52,488 nucleotides of DNA from JANPLG01 sp964609085 (GTDB lineage Bacteria > Armatimonadota > SYMT01), in NCBI GenBank assembly GCA_964609085.1, contig CAZSRZ010000022.1:1-52488 (forward strand). Direction: 5' to 3'. This document shows positions 16,729 through 25,758 of the stretch, in pieces. Below the pieces are notes generated by a model, which ran no database searches, was not told the DNA's origin, and was given only the letters and a program-made list of their open reading frames with translations. A program made the translations under genes and the position numbers. Positions within the stretch are counted from its first letter, which is position 1. Each line of letters begins with the position of its first letter.

Positions 16729-17342
16729 TAGAGGGATTTGTTACCTTTGACATACGATGTAGTCGCGATGAGTTCGCGGACGCCTGGAGCCTTTCCCGGC
16801 GCCAGCTCCACCTATTGAATCCCGATAGCGCTTACCTGTTCTCAACCGATGTCCTGGTCTGGCCCTCGTTATTTGACTGGGGAATTGGTCGGGGAATGTC
16901 GGAACGCGTCCGTAGCCAGCTAAAGCTCGACGGTCCCGTTCCACCGTTTCGACCGGATTGGAATAGACTGGCCTGGTCGTCATTATCGTCGATGCGCTCG
17001 TGCGCTGAGTCTGCGGGCATCGAACCACAATCCGCGATGGAGGTCAGTATCTGGACAACTGACCCAGCGTGTTTGGGCTGCAGTCCGGACGGCGATTCGA
17101 TCCTTGACCCTCGATGTCTTCTCGGATGGGACGTGAGCGACGGTTATACCAGTGCTCTAACCAACTCCGGATTGGGAGCCATAAACGACGATCCAGCGCT
17201 GGCCCAATTCCCACGACTTCTGAATGAGAATCATCTGTTTGTCGCTCTCGAAGGCGCCGAGATGTTCTCAGCCCTGGCGAATCAACTGGTGCCGGAGCAC
17301 GCTCCTTTCTGGCCCTACGCATTGTTTCGAGTTGCAAGGTGA
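16725..17342 (+). CDS. Unrecognised 205-aa protein inside Rhs remnants (possible immunity protein)
   Basis: A 205-residue protein starting MIEGFVTFDIRCSRDEF. It is mildly acidic and rich in Trp, Leu and Ser, with no signal peptide or transmembrane helix. Base composition is visibly less GC-rich than the flanking genes, a sign of separate origin. It matches no family I recognise. Its placement between two pieces of an Rhs-like core, soluble size of about 200 residues and coupling to the upstream short ORF fit an immunity gene of a polymorphic-toxin orphan module. That role is inference only. The end of the protein reads PFWPYALFRVAR. Confidence 0.6.
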   Translation: MIEGFVTFDIRCSRDEFADAWSLSRRQLHLLNPDSAYLFSTDVLVWPSLFDWGIGRGMSERVRSQLKLDGPVPPFRPDWNRLAWSSLSSMRSCAESAGIEPQSAMEVSIWTTDPACLGCSPDGDSILDPRCLLGWDVSDGYTSALTNSGLGAINDDPALAQFPRLLNENHLFVALEGAEMFSALANQLVPEHAPFWPYALFRVAR

Positions 17343-17430
17343 ACGCAAGGACGTCTTCGAGTGCATGATCTGCTATGGGACGCCCATCGTTGTTACGCAG
17401 GAACCACAGGCCACGAACAGGACGTAGCCC

Positions 17431-17700
17431 TTGATCAGGCACATTGTGGCCCTGCTGGACGAACACCAGCAGAAGACCGACACCTTGACCTACTGGCCCT
17501 ACGGCGAAGTCCGCACGAGAACGGGCACGACGCCCACACCCCTCGGGCTCTTCGGGCGGCATTCCAGCCCATACCTCAGGATAGCTTCTGGTGTTAGGTT
17601 CCCATCTCGGGCAAAAGTCGACCAATGGTTCGTTCGCGCCCACGTCCACGCGGGCGGTGAGTGTCGATGGATGCAGCTCACGCCGTGGGCGACGGGCCGA
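17431..17700 (+). pseudogene. Decayed Rhs core fragment
   Basis: The frame holds HIVALLDEHQQKTDTL, then TYWPYGEVRTRTGTT, and about 45 residues later WFVRAHVHAGGECRWMQL. These line up with the Rhs-core phrases DPLG-x-VALLD, YWPYGEVRTRTGTT and YVRARH-x(5)-GRWM-x-xDP. The DPLG part is destroyed (a stop lies just before 17431), residues between the motifs are scrambled and the end does not continue into a normal core. There is no start codon with a ribosome-binding site. It is a relic, not a gene. Confidence 0.7.
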
Positions 17701-17826
17701 GAACACGGATCCGGCCTCGTGGAGGATAGGCGACGATGCTGTCTGCCACACCCTGTCGCCAGCGCATCCCGGATCGGTCCAGCCTCTTGGTGGCACTCGA
17801 GGCTCCGTGGATCCCTCCCGGTGGAG

Positions 17827-19245
17827 CTAGAAGAGCTCGCGCAGCGGTTCGCCTTGCTGAACGATCGGGACAGGTTTGCCCTGATGATCCTGGTAGGTGG
17901 CGTCGAGGGGTACATCCATGTGGCGAAAGATGGTGGCAGCGAGATCGCCAGGGGTCACTGGCCGCTCGTCCGGTTCCCCCCCGTCCGGGGTGCTGCGGCC
18001 GATCACCTGGCCGTGGCGCAATCCACCGCCCGCCAGCGCCATCGACATCACTCGATCCCAGTGGTCTCGCCCGTCGGCCGCGGAGATCTGCGGGGTGCGT
18101 CCGAACTCCCCCATGGCGATGACGAGCGTCGTGGAGAGCAGCCCCCGCTCCTCCAGATCCGCCACCAGGGTGGTGATCAGATGGTCGAAGATGGGCAACA
18201 GCGGTTTCAGCCCGGACTGGATCCCGCCGTACGGAGGCACGTCGTCGCCGTGGGTGTCCCAGGTTCCTGAAGCTGAGTGGTGAGTCAGATCCAGGGTGAC
18301 GAAGGCGACGCCCGCTTCCACCAACCGCCGGGCCAGGAGGGCCTGCTGGTGCCAGGGGTGGCTCCCATAGCGTCGTCGATTCACGTCGGGTTCGCGGTGG
18401 ATGTCGAAGGCGGCCCGCGCACCACCGCCCAGGAGCATCTCGACCGCCTGTTGTTGGTACCGGTCCGCGCCGTGAACCTCAGGCGATTCGTCTACCGTGC
18501 GCCGCAGCGCATCCACTTGCTGGCGCAGTGTATTGCGCCGCCGCACTCGATCAAGCGTTAGGGACTCGGGAAGCGCGAAGAGGGCCCCGCCGGAGCTGCG
18601 GCCCAGATCCTTTCCCAACAGGTCCACCACCGGCAGGTCCGCCGCGAGGTGACCGGGGAAGGGGTCGAACTCGCGTCCGGCGTAGCCGCCGGTAGCAACG
18701 TGGGTTCGGGATCGATAGAAGGCCACGTAAGGTGGCATGCCGGGCGCGTTGCCTCCCCGGTGCATCGCGCACAGTGAGGCGATGGCTGGGTACATCCGAG
18801 CCTCGGCGTTGGTCCGGGGCTCGGCGCGACGGTTCCCCGTTTGCATCACGATGTTGGGGTCGTGATTGCTGCCTGCGCAATCCACGGCGCGGATCAGGGT
18901 AAACCGGTTCAGCGCCGCCGCCATCTTTGGCAGATGCTCGCTGATTTGCACGCCTGGGAGGCGGGTGTCGATCACTCCGAATGGCCCGCGATTGCTCAAC
19001 GGTCGGTCCGGCTTGGGGTCCCACATGTCGAGGTGGCTCGGCCCACCGGCCATCCACAGCAGGATGACGCTGCGAGGGGACCGGGGCGAAGCCCCCTGGG
19101 CTCGCTGCGCGAGGAGGTCAGTCAGAGAGAGCCCCGCCACGCCGGCCAGCCCGGCCTTGAGGAAGCCGCGGCGCCCGGCGATCACGAGGCCCTCGGGCTC
19201 TCGGGAGCGCCAGTGTTGGAACGCGTGCCGGTGGAGGTGACTCAC
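17827..19245 (-). CDS. DUF1501 domain protein (secreted, sulfatase-fold-like)
   Basis: A 472-residue protein with a twin-arginine signal (AGRRGFLKAGLAGVAGLSL, residues 23-42). DUF1501 hallmarks are in order: LLWMAGGPSHLDMWDPKP, then IDTRLPGVQISEHLPKMA, then MGEFGRTPQI and DHWDRVMSMALAGGG. DUF1501 has an alkaline-phosphatase-like metal-hydrolase fold and is abundant in planctomycetes and related groups; its substrate is unknown. GTG start at 19245. A second DUF1501 gene (20542-21918) and an SGNH hydrolase are adjacent. Confidence 0.9.
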   Translation of the reverse strand: MSHLHRHAFQHWRSREPEGLVIAGRRGFLKAGLAGVAGLSLTDLLAQRAQGASPRSPRSVILLWMAGGPSHLDMWDPKPDRPLSNRGPFGVIDTRLPGVQISEHLPKMAAALNRFTLIRAVDCAGSNHDPNIVMQTGNRRAEPRTNAEARMYPAIASLCAMHRGGNAPGMPPYVAFYRSRTHVATGGYAGREFDPFPGHLAADLPVVDLLGKDLGRSSGGALFALPESLTLDRVRRRNTLRQQVDALRRTVDESPEVHGADRYQQQAVEMLLGGGARAAFDIHREPDVNRRRYGSHPWHQQALLARRLVEAGVAFVTLDLTHHSASGTWDTHGDDVPPYGGIQSGLKPLLPIFDHLITTLVADLEERGLLSTTLVIAMGEFGRTPQISAADGRDHWDRVMSMALAGGGLRHGQVIGRSTPDGGEPDERPVTPGDLAATIFRHMDVPLDATYQDHQGKPVPIVQQGEPLRELF

Positions 19246-19309
19246 GGCCTGTTCGACACCGCGTTCGGCGTGGCGGTTGCACGGCCGATCGGCGTAGGCG
19301 TCGCCCTGT

Positions 19310-20422
19310 TCACAACAGCGGCCGGAGAGCCCGAAGGTAGGCTTTCGCGTTTCGAAGCATTCCGAGATCGTTGGGGTGGGATCCGTCCGTGGCGCCCTCG
19401 CCGTCGTCGCCGAGTAGATCGGCCCCGCGAAGGTAACCCAACCGTCTCACGCCCTCCCTCCTCAGCGTTTCATACGCCCCCCGAAGCGCCGCGCGTCGTT
19501 CAGTGTGCGCGGTTCGCGTTGCCCGATAGAAGCCTGCGTTGGTGAAGGTCCGGTCTTCCACCAGGAGGATCGGTGTCTCGGGACGCGCCGCGCGCAGCCG
19601 CCGGACGAGCGGGGCCGTCCGCTCACCCACCGCCTGCGGTGTCATGTTGGGGAGGCAGTCGATGGCATAGGCGGCGGGATCCAACTCGCAGAGAAGCTCC
19701 GTGACCGCCGGCTCCATCTGGCCGTTGCCGGAAAAGCCCAGGTTGACGGTGGGGCGGTTGAGTCGGCGGCCGATGATGGCCGTCATGGCGATGCCGGGCC
19801 GGGAGGCGCACGCCCCATGCATGATCGAGGTTCCGTAGAACACCAGCGACCCGCCGGCACGCGGCGCCAATCCTTCGAATCTGCTCTCGGGCAGCACGCC
19901 AATCTCCAGTTGCTCCACGCCGTTGTAGAGCGGCAGGTAGATCGTGAAGCCGCGAGCGGCTCCGCCTGGGAGGGGATCCAGGTCTCCTCCCAGCCGGAGG
20001 TTCATGGTCTGGGCGTTCGCCATCACCACAGCCACCCATCCGAGCCGTCCGCGCTCATCCTCGGCGTACAGATCAAGCCCGCTCACTCCCGTAGCCGGCA
20101 TGTGCGGCATCGCCAGGTTCGCGCTTAACAGGGAGTAGCGGACGTGAATGGCCCGGGAATTGGTGCGAAACCGGACCGCCATCCCCGCGGAGTGCCGGCT
20201 GAGGTTCCAGAGCGCCGGGCGGAGCGACTTCTCGGCGCGCGCGGGGAACCGATCGAAGTAGCGAGCGGTGTCGTTCCACGCCCGCCCTTCAACGCCCCAG
20301 TCTCGCACGTCGTACCAATCGAGCCCGTCAGCCCGTCGGGGCGCGGGTGCCGCCAGGGCGGTGACCGGGATGATTGCGGGCGCGGCCAGCAGCGCGCGGC
20401 GGGAGAGGGTGGTGCGTGTCAT
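19310..20422 (-). CDS. Secreted SGNH/GDSL hydrolase with N-terminal GxDLY domain
   Basis: A 370-residue protein. ATG 20422 opens a twin-arginine-like signal (MTRTTLSRRALLAAPAIIP) ending near ALAAPA. Residues about 40-180 are a beta-rich accessory domain with GLDLYAED, the GxDLY signature. The C-terminal half is SGNH: FYGTSIMHG (block I Ser), FSGNGQ (Gly and Asn blocks) and DGSHPND (Asp and His). Such proteins are carbohydrate or glycan acyl esterases. Divergent from the DUF1501 gene at 20542 with about 120 bases between starts. Confidence 0.88.
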   Translation of the reverse strand: MTRTTLSRRALLAAPAIIPVTALAAPAPRRADGLDWYDVRDWGVEGRAWNDTARYFDRFPARAEKSLRPALWNLSRHSAGMAVRFRTNSRAIHVRYSLLSANLAMPHMPATGVSGLDLYAEDERGRLGWVAVVMANAQTMNLRLGGDLDPLPGGAARGFTIYLPLYNGVEQLEIGVLPESRFEGLAPRAGGSLVFYGTSIMHGACASRPGIAMTAIIGRRLNRPTVNLGFSGNGQMEPAVTELLCELDPAAYAIDCLPNMTPQAVGERTAPLVRRLRAARPETPILLVEDRTFTNAGFYRATRTAHTERRAALRGAYETLRREGVRRLGYLRGADLLGDDGEGATDGSHPNDLGMLRNAKAYLRALRPLL

Positions 20423-20541
20423 TGGCGCACTATTGGTTCCGCGCGGGCCGGGCTCCTGCGAAGAGCCGGAAACAAGCGGTCCGCCGCGCACTCCAACAAA
20501 GCGAGGCGGGCCGAGTTGGCCCGCGGTTGGAACGAATCGCC

Positions 20542-21918
20542 ATGCTCTCGATCGCTGTCCCGGGCCAAACCAGGTTGTGTGATGGACCAACACGCCGCGA
20601 GTTGCTCCGCGTCGGCGCTCTGTCCGCGCTGGGCCTCACCCTGGTCGACTTGCAGCGGCTCGAGGCTGCCGGTCCCCCTCGGAGGGGAGCCAAAGCGCGG
20701 TCGGTCATTCTCATTTTCAACTGCGGAGCACCGAGCCATATCGACCTCTGGGACCCCAAACCGGACGCTCCGGACGATGTCCGGGGCATCTTCAAGCCGA
20801 TCAACACCAGCGTCGCCGGACTGCGTGTGACGGAGTTGATCCCAGAGCTGGCGAAACGAGCCGATCGCTACGCTGTCGTCCGCTCCGTGGGGCACACGCA
20901 GAACCAGCACAACTCCGGGATGTACTACGCCACGGTTGGGCGACCGTACTCGATCGATAGCACCCTCATCAATCCCAGCCGGACCGACTATCCGTCGTTG
21001 GGAACCCTGGTGGGTTGGCTCGCACAACGGGAAGGCCATGCCTCGGCCATCCCCCCTTACGTCATCACCCCGGAGCCACACTGCGACAGCACGGTCTACA
21101 TCACGCCCGGGCAGTACGGGGGCATGCTCGGCGCCCAATTCGATCCCTTCGTGCTCAACGCGGACCCGAACCAGGCCAACTTCAAGATCAGCAGCCTTGA
21201 TCCCGTGCCGGGAATGACGGCGGGCAGAATGGGTCGACGCCGATCACTCCTGGAACAACTCGACACGGGGCTCGCTTCCCTGGATGAAGTCGCGCTTCGG
21301 GAGATGGATGTCGTCCATCAGCGCGCATTCTCGCTCGTGGCCTCCTCGGAGGTACGGCGAGCATTTGATCTATCCCAGGAGCCGGCCGCCGTTCGGGACC
21401 GCTACGGCCGGCACAAGTGGGGCCAGTCGCACCTGCTCGCTCGCCGACTCGTGGAAGCCGGCTCGCGCTTCGTCACCACCGTGAACGGCCAGAGCATCGT
21501 CTGGGACACGCATAAGGACAACTTCAACTCGCTCAAAGGCAGGCTCGTACCGCCGATGGAGCGCGCTTTCGTCGCGCTGCTGGACGACCTCCAGGACCGG
21601 GGGATGCTCGACGAAACCCTGGTGATCTGGATGGGGGACTTCGGACGCACGCCCAAGATCAACGGGGATGCCGGGCGCGATCACTGGCCTCCGTGCTACA
21701 GCGTGGTGCTGGCGGGCGGCGGAATCCGGGGCGGGCAGGTGGTCGGCGAGTCAGACAAGATCGGTGCCTATCCCGCCGTTCGCCCCGTCAGCCCGGCCGA
21801 CATCCATGCGACTGTCTTCCAAGCCCTGGGATACGATCCCGAGGCCAACTTCTACCACGCTTTCGACGGACGCCCGCTGCCGCTCTCGACGGGCGAGCCG
21901 ATCCGAGAACTCCTCTAG
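20542..21918 (+). CDS. DUF1501 domain protein (second copy)
   Basis: A 458-residue protein starting at ATG 20542. The N-terminus has RRELLRVGALSALGLTLVD, a twin-arginine-type signal. It carries FNCGAPSHIDLWDPKP, MGDFGRTPKI, DHWPPCYSVVLAGGG and PVSPADIHATVFQALG, the order expected for DUF1501. It is clearly different in sequence from the copy at 17827-19245, so this is not a recent duplication. It may act on the same class of substrate as the neighbouring SGNH esterase. Confidence 0.9.
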   Translation: MLSIAVPGQTRLCDGPTRRELLRVGALSALGLTLVDLQRLEAAGPPRRGAKARSVILIFNCGAPSHIDLWDPKPDAPDDVRGIFKPINTSVAGLRVTELIPELAKRADRYAVVRSVGHTQNQHNSGMYYATVGRPYSIDSTLINPSRTDYPSLGTLVGWLAQREGHASAIPPYVITPEPHCDSTVYITPGQYGGMLGAQFDPFVLNADPNQANFKISSLDPVPGMTAGRMGRRRSLLEQLDTGLASLDEVALREMDVVHQRAFSLVASSEVRRAFDLSQEPAAVRDRYGRHKWGQSHLLARRLVEAGSRFVTTVNGQSIVWDTHKDNFNSLKGRLVPPMERAFVALLDDLQDRGMLDETLVIWMGDFGRTPKINGDAGRDHWPPCYSVVLAGGGIRGGQVVGESDKIGAYPAVRPVSPADIHATVFQALGYDPEANFYHAFDGRPLPLSTGEPIRELL

Positions 21919-22070
21919 AGCTGCTCGCCTCGGCTGGCCGGCCCGCCCGCCCATTGGGGCGTCCGGCGACCTGTCGGGCGGGCTGCGTCCGCGCGTGGCG
22001 GTTCGCTCGCGGGCATGTTACCCTTCCGATAACCTCGTCCTTCCACGAGCGTGTCATCAAGAGGATCCCC

Positions 22071-23168
22071 GTGCGATTAACACTCCGGTCGTGCTCCATC
22101 TTCGGCGCCCTGCTGGCCCTTCTTTCCAGCGGCCCCGCTATCCAGCCCGCTGACGGTGCCGCCAGGCTTCCCTTCGTCTTCGTCCGGGACAGCGGTGCCC
22201 CCATCCGCATCATCCCGTTCCGTCTCGAGGGCAACGGGCAGCTCACATCCTTGGGCGCGCCGGTCGACACCGGGCTGGTCGATGGCACCTGCGGGGGGGA
22301 CTGTGACGCCCTGGCATACTCTCGCCTCCGAAAGCGACTGTTCGCCATCGGCGGCGCGGGGGTGGTTGGGTTCAAGCTATCAGCGTCGGGCAACCTGACA
22401 AAGGAAGCCACGCAGCCACTCTCCGGAACAAGCTTCTCGGGACTCGAGGTCGTTGAATTCGGCAACAAGGCCTTCCTGTACGCCGTCGTTTCTTCGGTCC
22501 GCAGCCTCGTGGGGTTCCGCATCGAGACGAACGGCAGGCTGACCCCGCTGGCATCGGCGAATCAGGTCCTTCCTGACCAGGCGGTGACCTTGCTCGCAGT
22601 CGGCAGGCGACTGTACGCGAGCAACAGCGCGTCGAACACGGTGAGTGGTTTCTCGGTCAGCGGCTCGGGACGGCTCAGCCCATTGCCTGGAAGCCCCTAC
22701 ACGATCGGCCCCGTCAGTCGCGCGGCTCGGCTGGCCGTTGATCCGGTGCGGAGTATCATGCTGATCGGAGACATTTTCGTCAGCACCGCGGCCACGGCGC
22801 CGCTGCTGCCGGACGGGTCGGTTGGGGCGGCCGCAGCCGCGCCTGGCGTGGAGGGGCGAGGTAGCTTCGAAGTGCAGCCCGGCAAGTTCCTCTACATCAC
22901 GCAGGGCTTCGGATCGAATTTGATCCAGAGCTACCTGGCTGACCGCACCGGTCGGCTGGCAGCGGTCGGCGAAGAGCAGACGCTCCCTGCTCCGGTAGAG
23001 TCGATGGGAATGTCTCCCGACGGGCGCTTCCTGGTCACCGCCACGGGACAGGGCGGAGACAGCGTCAATAGCTACGTGTTGGACGCGAAGATCGGCCTCG
23101 TGACGCCGGCAGACAACGAAGCGGTCACTCTGGGAATTGCCGACTCCGTGCTGGTTCTCAATCGATAG
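22071..23168 (+). CDS. Secreted lactonase/YVTN-like beta-propeller protein
   Basis: A 365-residue protein from a GTG at 22071 with AGAGGA six bases upstream. A signal peptide (VRLTLRSCSIFGALLALLSS) is followed by repeats of the 7-bladed lactonase/YVTN type: VGFRIETNGRLTPL, VSGFSVSGSGRLSPLPGSPY, IQSYLADRTGRLAAV, MGMSPDGRFLVT. 6-Phosphogluconolactonase itself is cytoplasmic, so the secreted form is more likely a surface or periplasmic propeller of unknown ligand. Confidence 0.82.
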   Translation: MRLTLRSCSIFGALLALLSSGPAIQPADGAARLPFVFVRDSGAPIRIIPFRLEGNGQLTSLGAPVDTGLVDGTCGGDCDALAYSRLRKRLFAIGGAGVVGFKLSASGNLTKEATQPLSGTSFSGLEVVEFGNKAFLYAVVSSVRSLVGFRIETNGRLTPLASANQVLPDQAVTLLAVGRRLYASNSASNTVSGFSVSGSGRLSPLPGSPYTIGPVSRAARLAVDPVRSIMLIGDIFVSTAATAPLLPDGSVGAAAAAPGVEGRGSFEVQPGKFLYITQGFGSNLIQSYLADRTGRLAAVGEEQTLPAPVESMGMSPDGRFLVTATGQGGDSVNSYVLDAKIGLVTPADNEAVTLGIADSVLVLNR

Positions 23169-23205
23169 CTGGGGACCCTGGTTCGATCGAGTGGCCTCGC
23201 AGGCC

Positions 23206-24528
23206 TCACCGCGGGAGTTGCCGCATCCGGCCGGCGAAGGCGGGGCTCGTTTCGGCCAGGATCTGGAGCGCCTCGCGTCCCTCGGGCTGAGGGACGCGGG
23301 CGAACTCTGCCTTTCCGCTGGCCCCCGTCAGCGCGGAGTTGATTCCGTCGAAGACCACGTCGCGAGCCTCGATCGGGAGGGCGTCGAACGCCTCGGTCTG
23401 GACCATGTAGCTGATCGGATAGCGGAAGAGTCGGCGCTTGAGGTCAAATTCCCGCAGAGTGCGGCCCTGCGCGTCCCGGACTCCCGCGGCGCTGAAGTCC
23501 CTCACAAAGGTGGATGTGCCCGATACCGGCTCCTGAAGGGGGGTCTCCCGTGAAAAGACGAGGGCCCGAACGAGCGGCTCGCACACGCTACGGATGCGGC
23601 TCACGGTGCTCTCGGACCGATAGCCGGCCGGTCGGCCCAGTTCGCGATTCAGCATGCGTTCGTAATGCAGCGCCATCCGCGTCTGGTAGTTCGCGCGCGT
23701 GATCAGGTTGTGTAGTCGCGACTGGTGCTCCGCCACGAGAAGAGCGACGATGTCGCTATGGTCGGACAGGTAGGGCCGGGTGTTGACCAGCCGCTTCAGA
23801 TCGGTTACCTCCGGGCCACCCTGGCGGACGCCCCGCAGCGCTGCCGCCTCGGTTCGGTACGTGACGTTGCCCATGTGCGGCTGCTTGCCGTGGCGCCCCG
23901 TCACGTACCAGCCACCCCAGCGCTCCCGCCAGGGACTCTCGTCCGTGGAGAGAAAAGTCCCGGCCGCGAAGTACGGCTGGCCGTTGGCATCCGGGAAAAC
24001 AGACCGGATGAGGTGACCCGGCACCCCCGCCGTGAGGGAGGAGCTGTGACACTGGAGGCACTCGTCAATCTGGCGAGAGAAGCGAGGCTTGCCCTGCTCG
24101 TCCGGGCGCACCACGTAGAAGACGGCACCGAGGTTGGGGTCGGTGGTCGCAATCTCCACGATGTCGCTGTGCTGGACCCAGCCGACATAGGTGTGTTCGT
24201 TGAAGTAGATGGCGCGCGGCGTCTGCGGGGAAATGAAGTCGCGTTGGAAGCTGGTCTTGCTGAAGACCAGCATCTGACTCGAAGTCGGGATCTTCAGGGC
24301 GGAGAGGATGGCAGGGAGGTAGCTCCGGGTTCGATCGCGCACCAGCCGAACCTCTCCTCGCTCAACGCGTGAGGCCAGTCCGGCGATCGGGTCCCGCGCC
24401 GCTGTCTGGCGATACAGGATCGGCTCGTCCTCGAAATCGTCGACGCCCACGGCGAATGCCACCCCCACCAGTGGGATGGACGCCAGAAGCGAACCGAGTA
24501 AGAGAGATCGAGGAGACCGTCGCGCCAT
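23206..24528 (-). CDS. Secreted monoheme cytochrome c-like protein
   Basis: A 440-residue protein starting at ATG 24528 (MARRSPRSLLLGSLLASIPLVG) with an AAAGG site upstream and a signal peptide. One c-type heme motif, CLQCH at residues 157-161, is visible. The rest of the protein (GHLIRSVFPDANGQP, then PHMGNVTYRTE) resembles large uncharacterised single-heme proteins of acidobacteria and planctomycetes. An axial ligand beyond the motif His cannot be assigned. A redox or oxygen-sensing role is inference. The NHL gene on the same strand is about 100 bases upstream. Confidence 0.75.
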   Translation of the reverse strand: MARRSPRSLLLGSLLASIPLVGVAFAVGVDDFEDEPILYRQTAARDPIAGLASRVERGEVRLVRDRTRSYLPAILSALKIPTSSQMLVFSKTSFQRDFISPQTPRAIYFNEHTYVGWVQHSDIVEIATTDPNLGAVFYVVRPDEQGKPRFSRQIDECLQCHSSSLTAGVPGHLIRSVFPDANGQPYFAAGTFLSTDESPWRERWGGWYVTGRHGKQPHMGNVTYRTEAAALRGVRQGGPEVTDLKRLVNTRPYLSDHSDIVALLVAEHQSRLHNLITRANYQTRMALHYERMLNRELGRPAGYRSESTVSRIRSVCEPLVRALVFSRETPLQEPVSGTSTFVRDFSAAGVRDAQGRTLREFDLKRRLFRYPISYMVQTEAFDALPIEARDVVFDGINSALTGASGKAEFARVPQPEGREALQILAETSPAFAGRMRQLPR

Positions 24529-24625
24529 GTGTGCGTGAGCCTTTCCATGCTCATTATTCCGCATCCGGCGTACCGAATTATTGGGCCTCGATGACGGGAA
24601 TGCAGGGTTTTCTTCCCGGCCGCGG

Positions 24626-25657
24626 CTATCGCGGGCGATGGCGGAACTTGCGGAGGCGGGCGTCGGCCACCCATTCGATGACGTAGAGGTCCCCCCGCGA
24701 GTCCACAGTCAGCGCGTGCGGAGCCTGGAAGGCCGCCTCTCCCTGTAGCCGCGAGCCATCGCCGAGGCTGGCAACCGGCCGATCCTCTCTGTCGAGGATC
24801 GTCACGACCTTGGCCAGGTCCGGGACGAACATCAGTTCTTTGTGGGTGTAGAAGCAGCAGGGATTGCGCATCTGGTCCCGGACCTCCCGCTTCAGCACGC
24901 CGTCCAGAGTGAAGACCTGCAGCCGGCCATTGGCTCTATCCGCGATGTAAAGCTCGGGCTCGTCCTTCTTCTTGCCACGCAAGTCCACCCAGATGCCGTG
25001 ACATGTCTGGAATTCCCCCGGACCCTTGCCCGGCTTGCCGATGGCCTGGATCAACTTGCCTTCCCTGCTGAACCGGCGCACGATCTGGTCGCCGTAGCCG
25101 TCGCAGACATAAATGTCGCCGTTCGGGGCCACGGCGACATCCGTGGGGTTGTTGAGCGGGGCCTTGATGTTGGTGCTGTTTTCCGACGCGACGTTGCCGA
25201 TCCGCATAAGGATCTTGCCGTGGAGGTCCGTCTTGATCACCTGGTGGTACGGGTTGAGGACACTGAAGTAGAGGAATTCGTCCCCGCCTTCGCGGTGCAG
25301 GTAGAGGCCGTGGCAGGCACCCCGCTGGATGTTGCCGCCGACGCCGGTGAAGTCCGTTCCGAAGTCTCGCAGCAGGTTGCCCTGCCGGTCGTAGACGACG
25401 ACCATCCGGTCGGCCTGGCTGTGCATGTAGATGTTGTCGTGCCGATCAGCGACGATGGCGCAACCCATCTTGAAGGTGATGCCCTCGGGTGGGGTGCCCC
25501 AACCGCGCACCAGCTCGTAGGCATAACGGCCTTCGCCGATCGTGACGGAATCCTGCGCGTCCGCGGAAGAGACGCCCAGCGCGGCCCCGGCGATGCCGGC
25601 GCCCGCGACTCCCAGCAACTGACGCCTCGTCACAGGTTTCTGATTCCGACTCGACAT
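24626..25657 (-). CDS. NHL-repeat beta-propeller protein with TAT signal
   Basis: A 343-residue protein; ATG 25657 is preceded by GCGAGG. The N-terminus has TRRQLLGVAGAGIAGAALG, a twin-arginine signal. NHL blades are evident: NPTDVAVAPNGDIYVCDGYGDQIVRRFS, followed by GKLIQAIGKPGKGPGEF and APHALTVDSRGDLYVIEW. It resembles the peptidyl-hydroxyglycine lyase-like NHL proteins of bacteria, but the metal-binding residues of that enzyme cannot be verified by eye. Exported folded protein. Confidence 0.85.
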   Translation of the reverse strand: MSSRNQKPVTRRQLLGVAGAGIAGAALGVSSADAQDSVTIGEGRYAYELVRGWGTPPEGITFKMGCAIVADRHDNIYMHSQADRMVVVYDRQGNLLRDFGTDFTGVGGNIQRGACHGLYLHREGGDEFLYFSVLNPYHQVIKTDLHGKILMRIGNVASENSTNIKAPLNNPTDVAVAPNGDIYVCDGYGDQIVRRFSREGKLIQAIGKPGKGPGEFQTCHGIWVDLRGKKKDEPELYIADRANGRLQVFTLDGVLKREVRDQMRNPCCFYTHKELMFVPDLAKVVTILDREDRPVASLGDGSRLQGEAAFQAPHALTVDSRGDLYVIEWVADARLRKFRHRPR

Positions 25658-25758
25658 GTCTGCCTCGCAATTCCGCGGCTCCCGAGCGCACGGCTGGCAG
25701 TAGGACACGCGGAAGCGCCCACGGTTGCGCCGCGTGTTGCGGGCAGACGGAGTAGCGG

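Noticed and set aside
17044..17796. Minus-strand 250-codon open frame over the Rhs remnants
   Set aside because: It opposes the coding-like 205-aa gene and Rhs phrases on the plus strand, has no ribosome-binding site and no recognisable motif.
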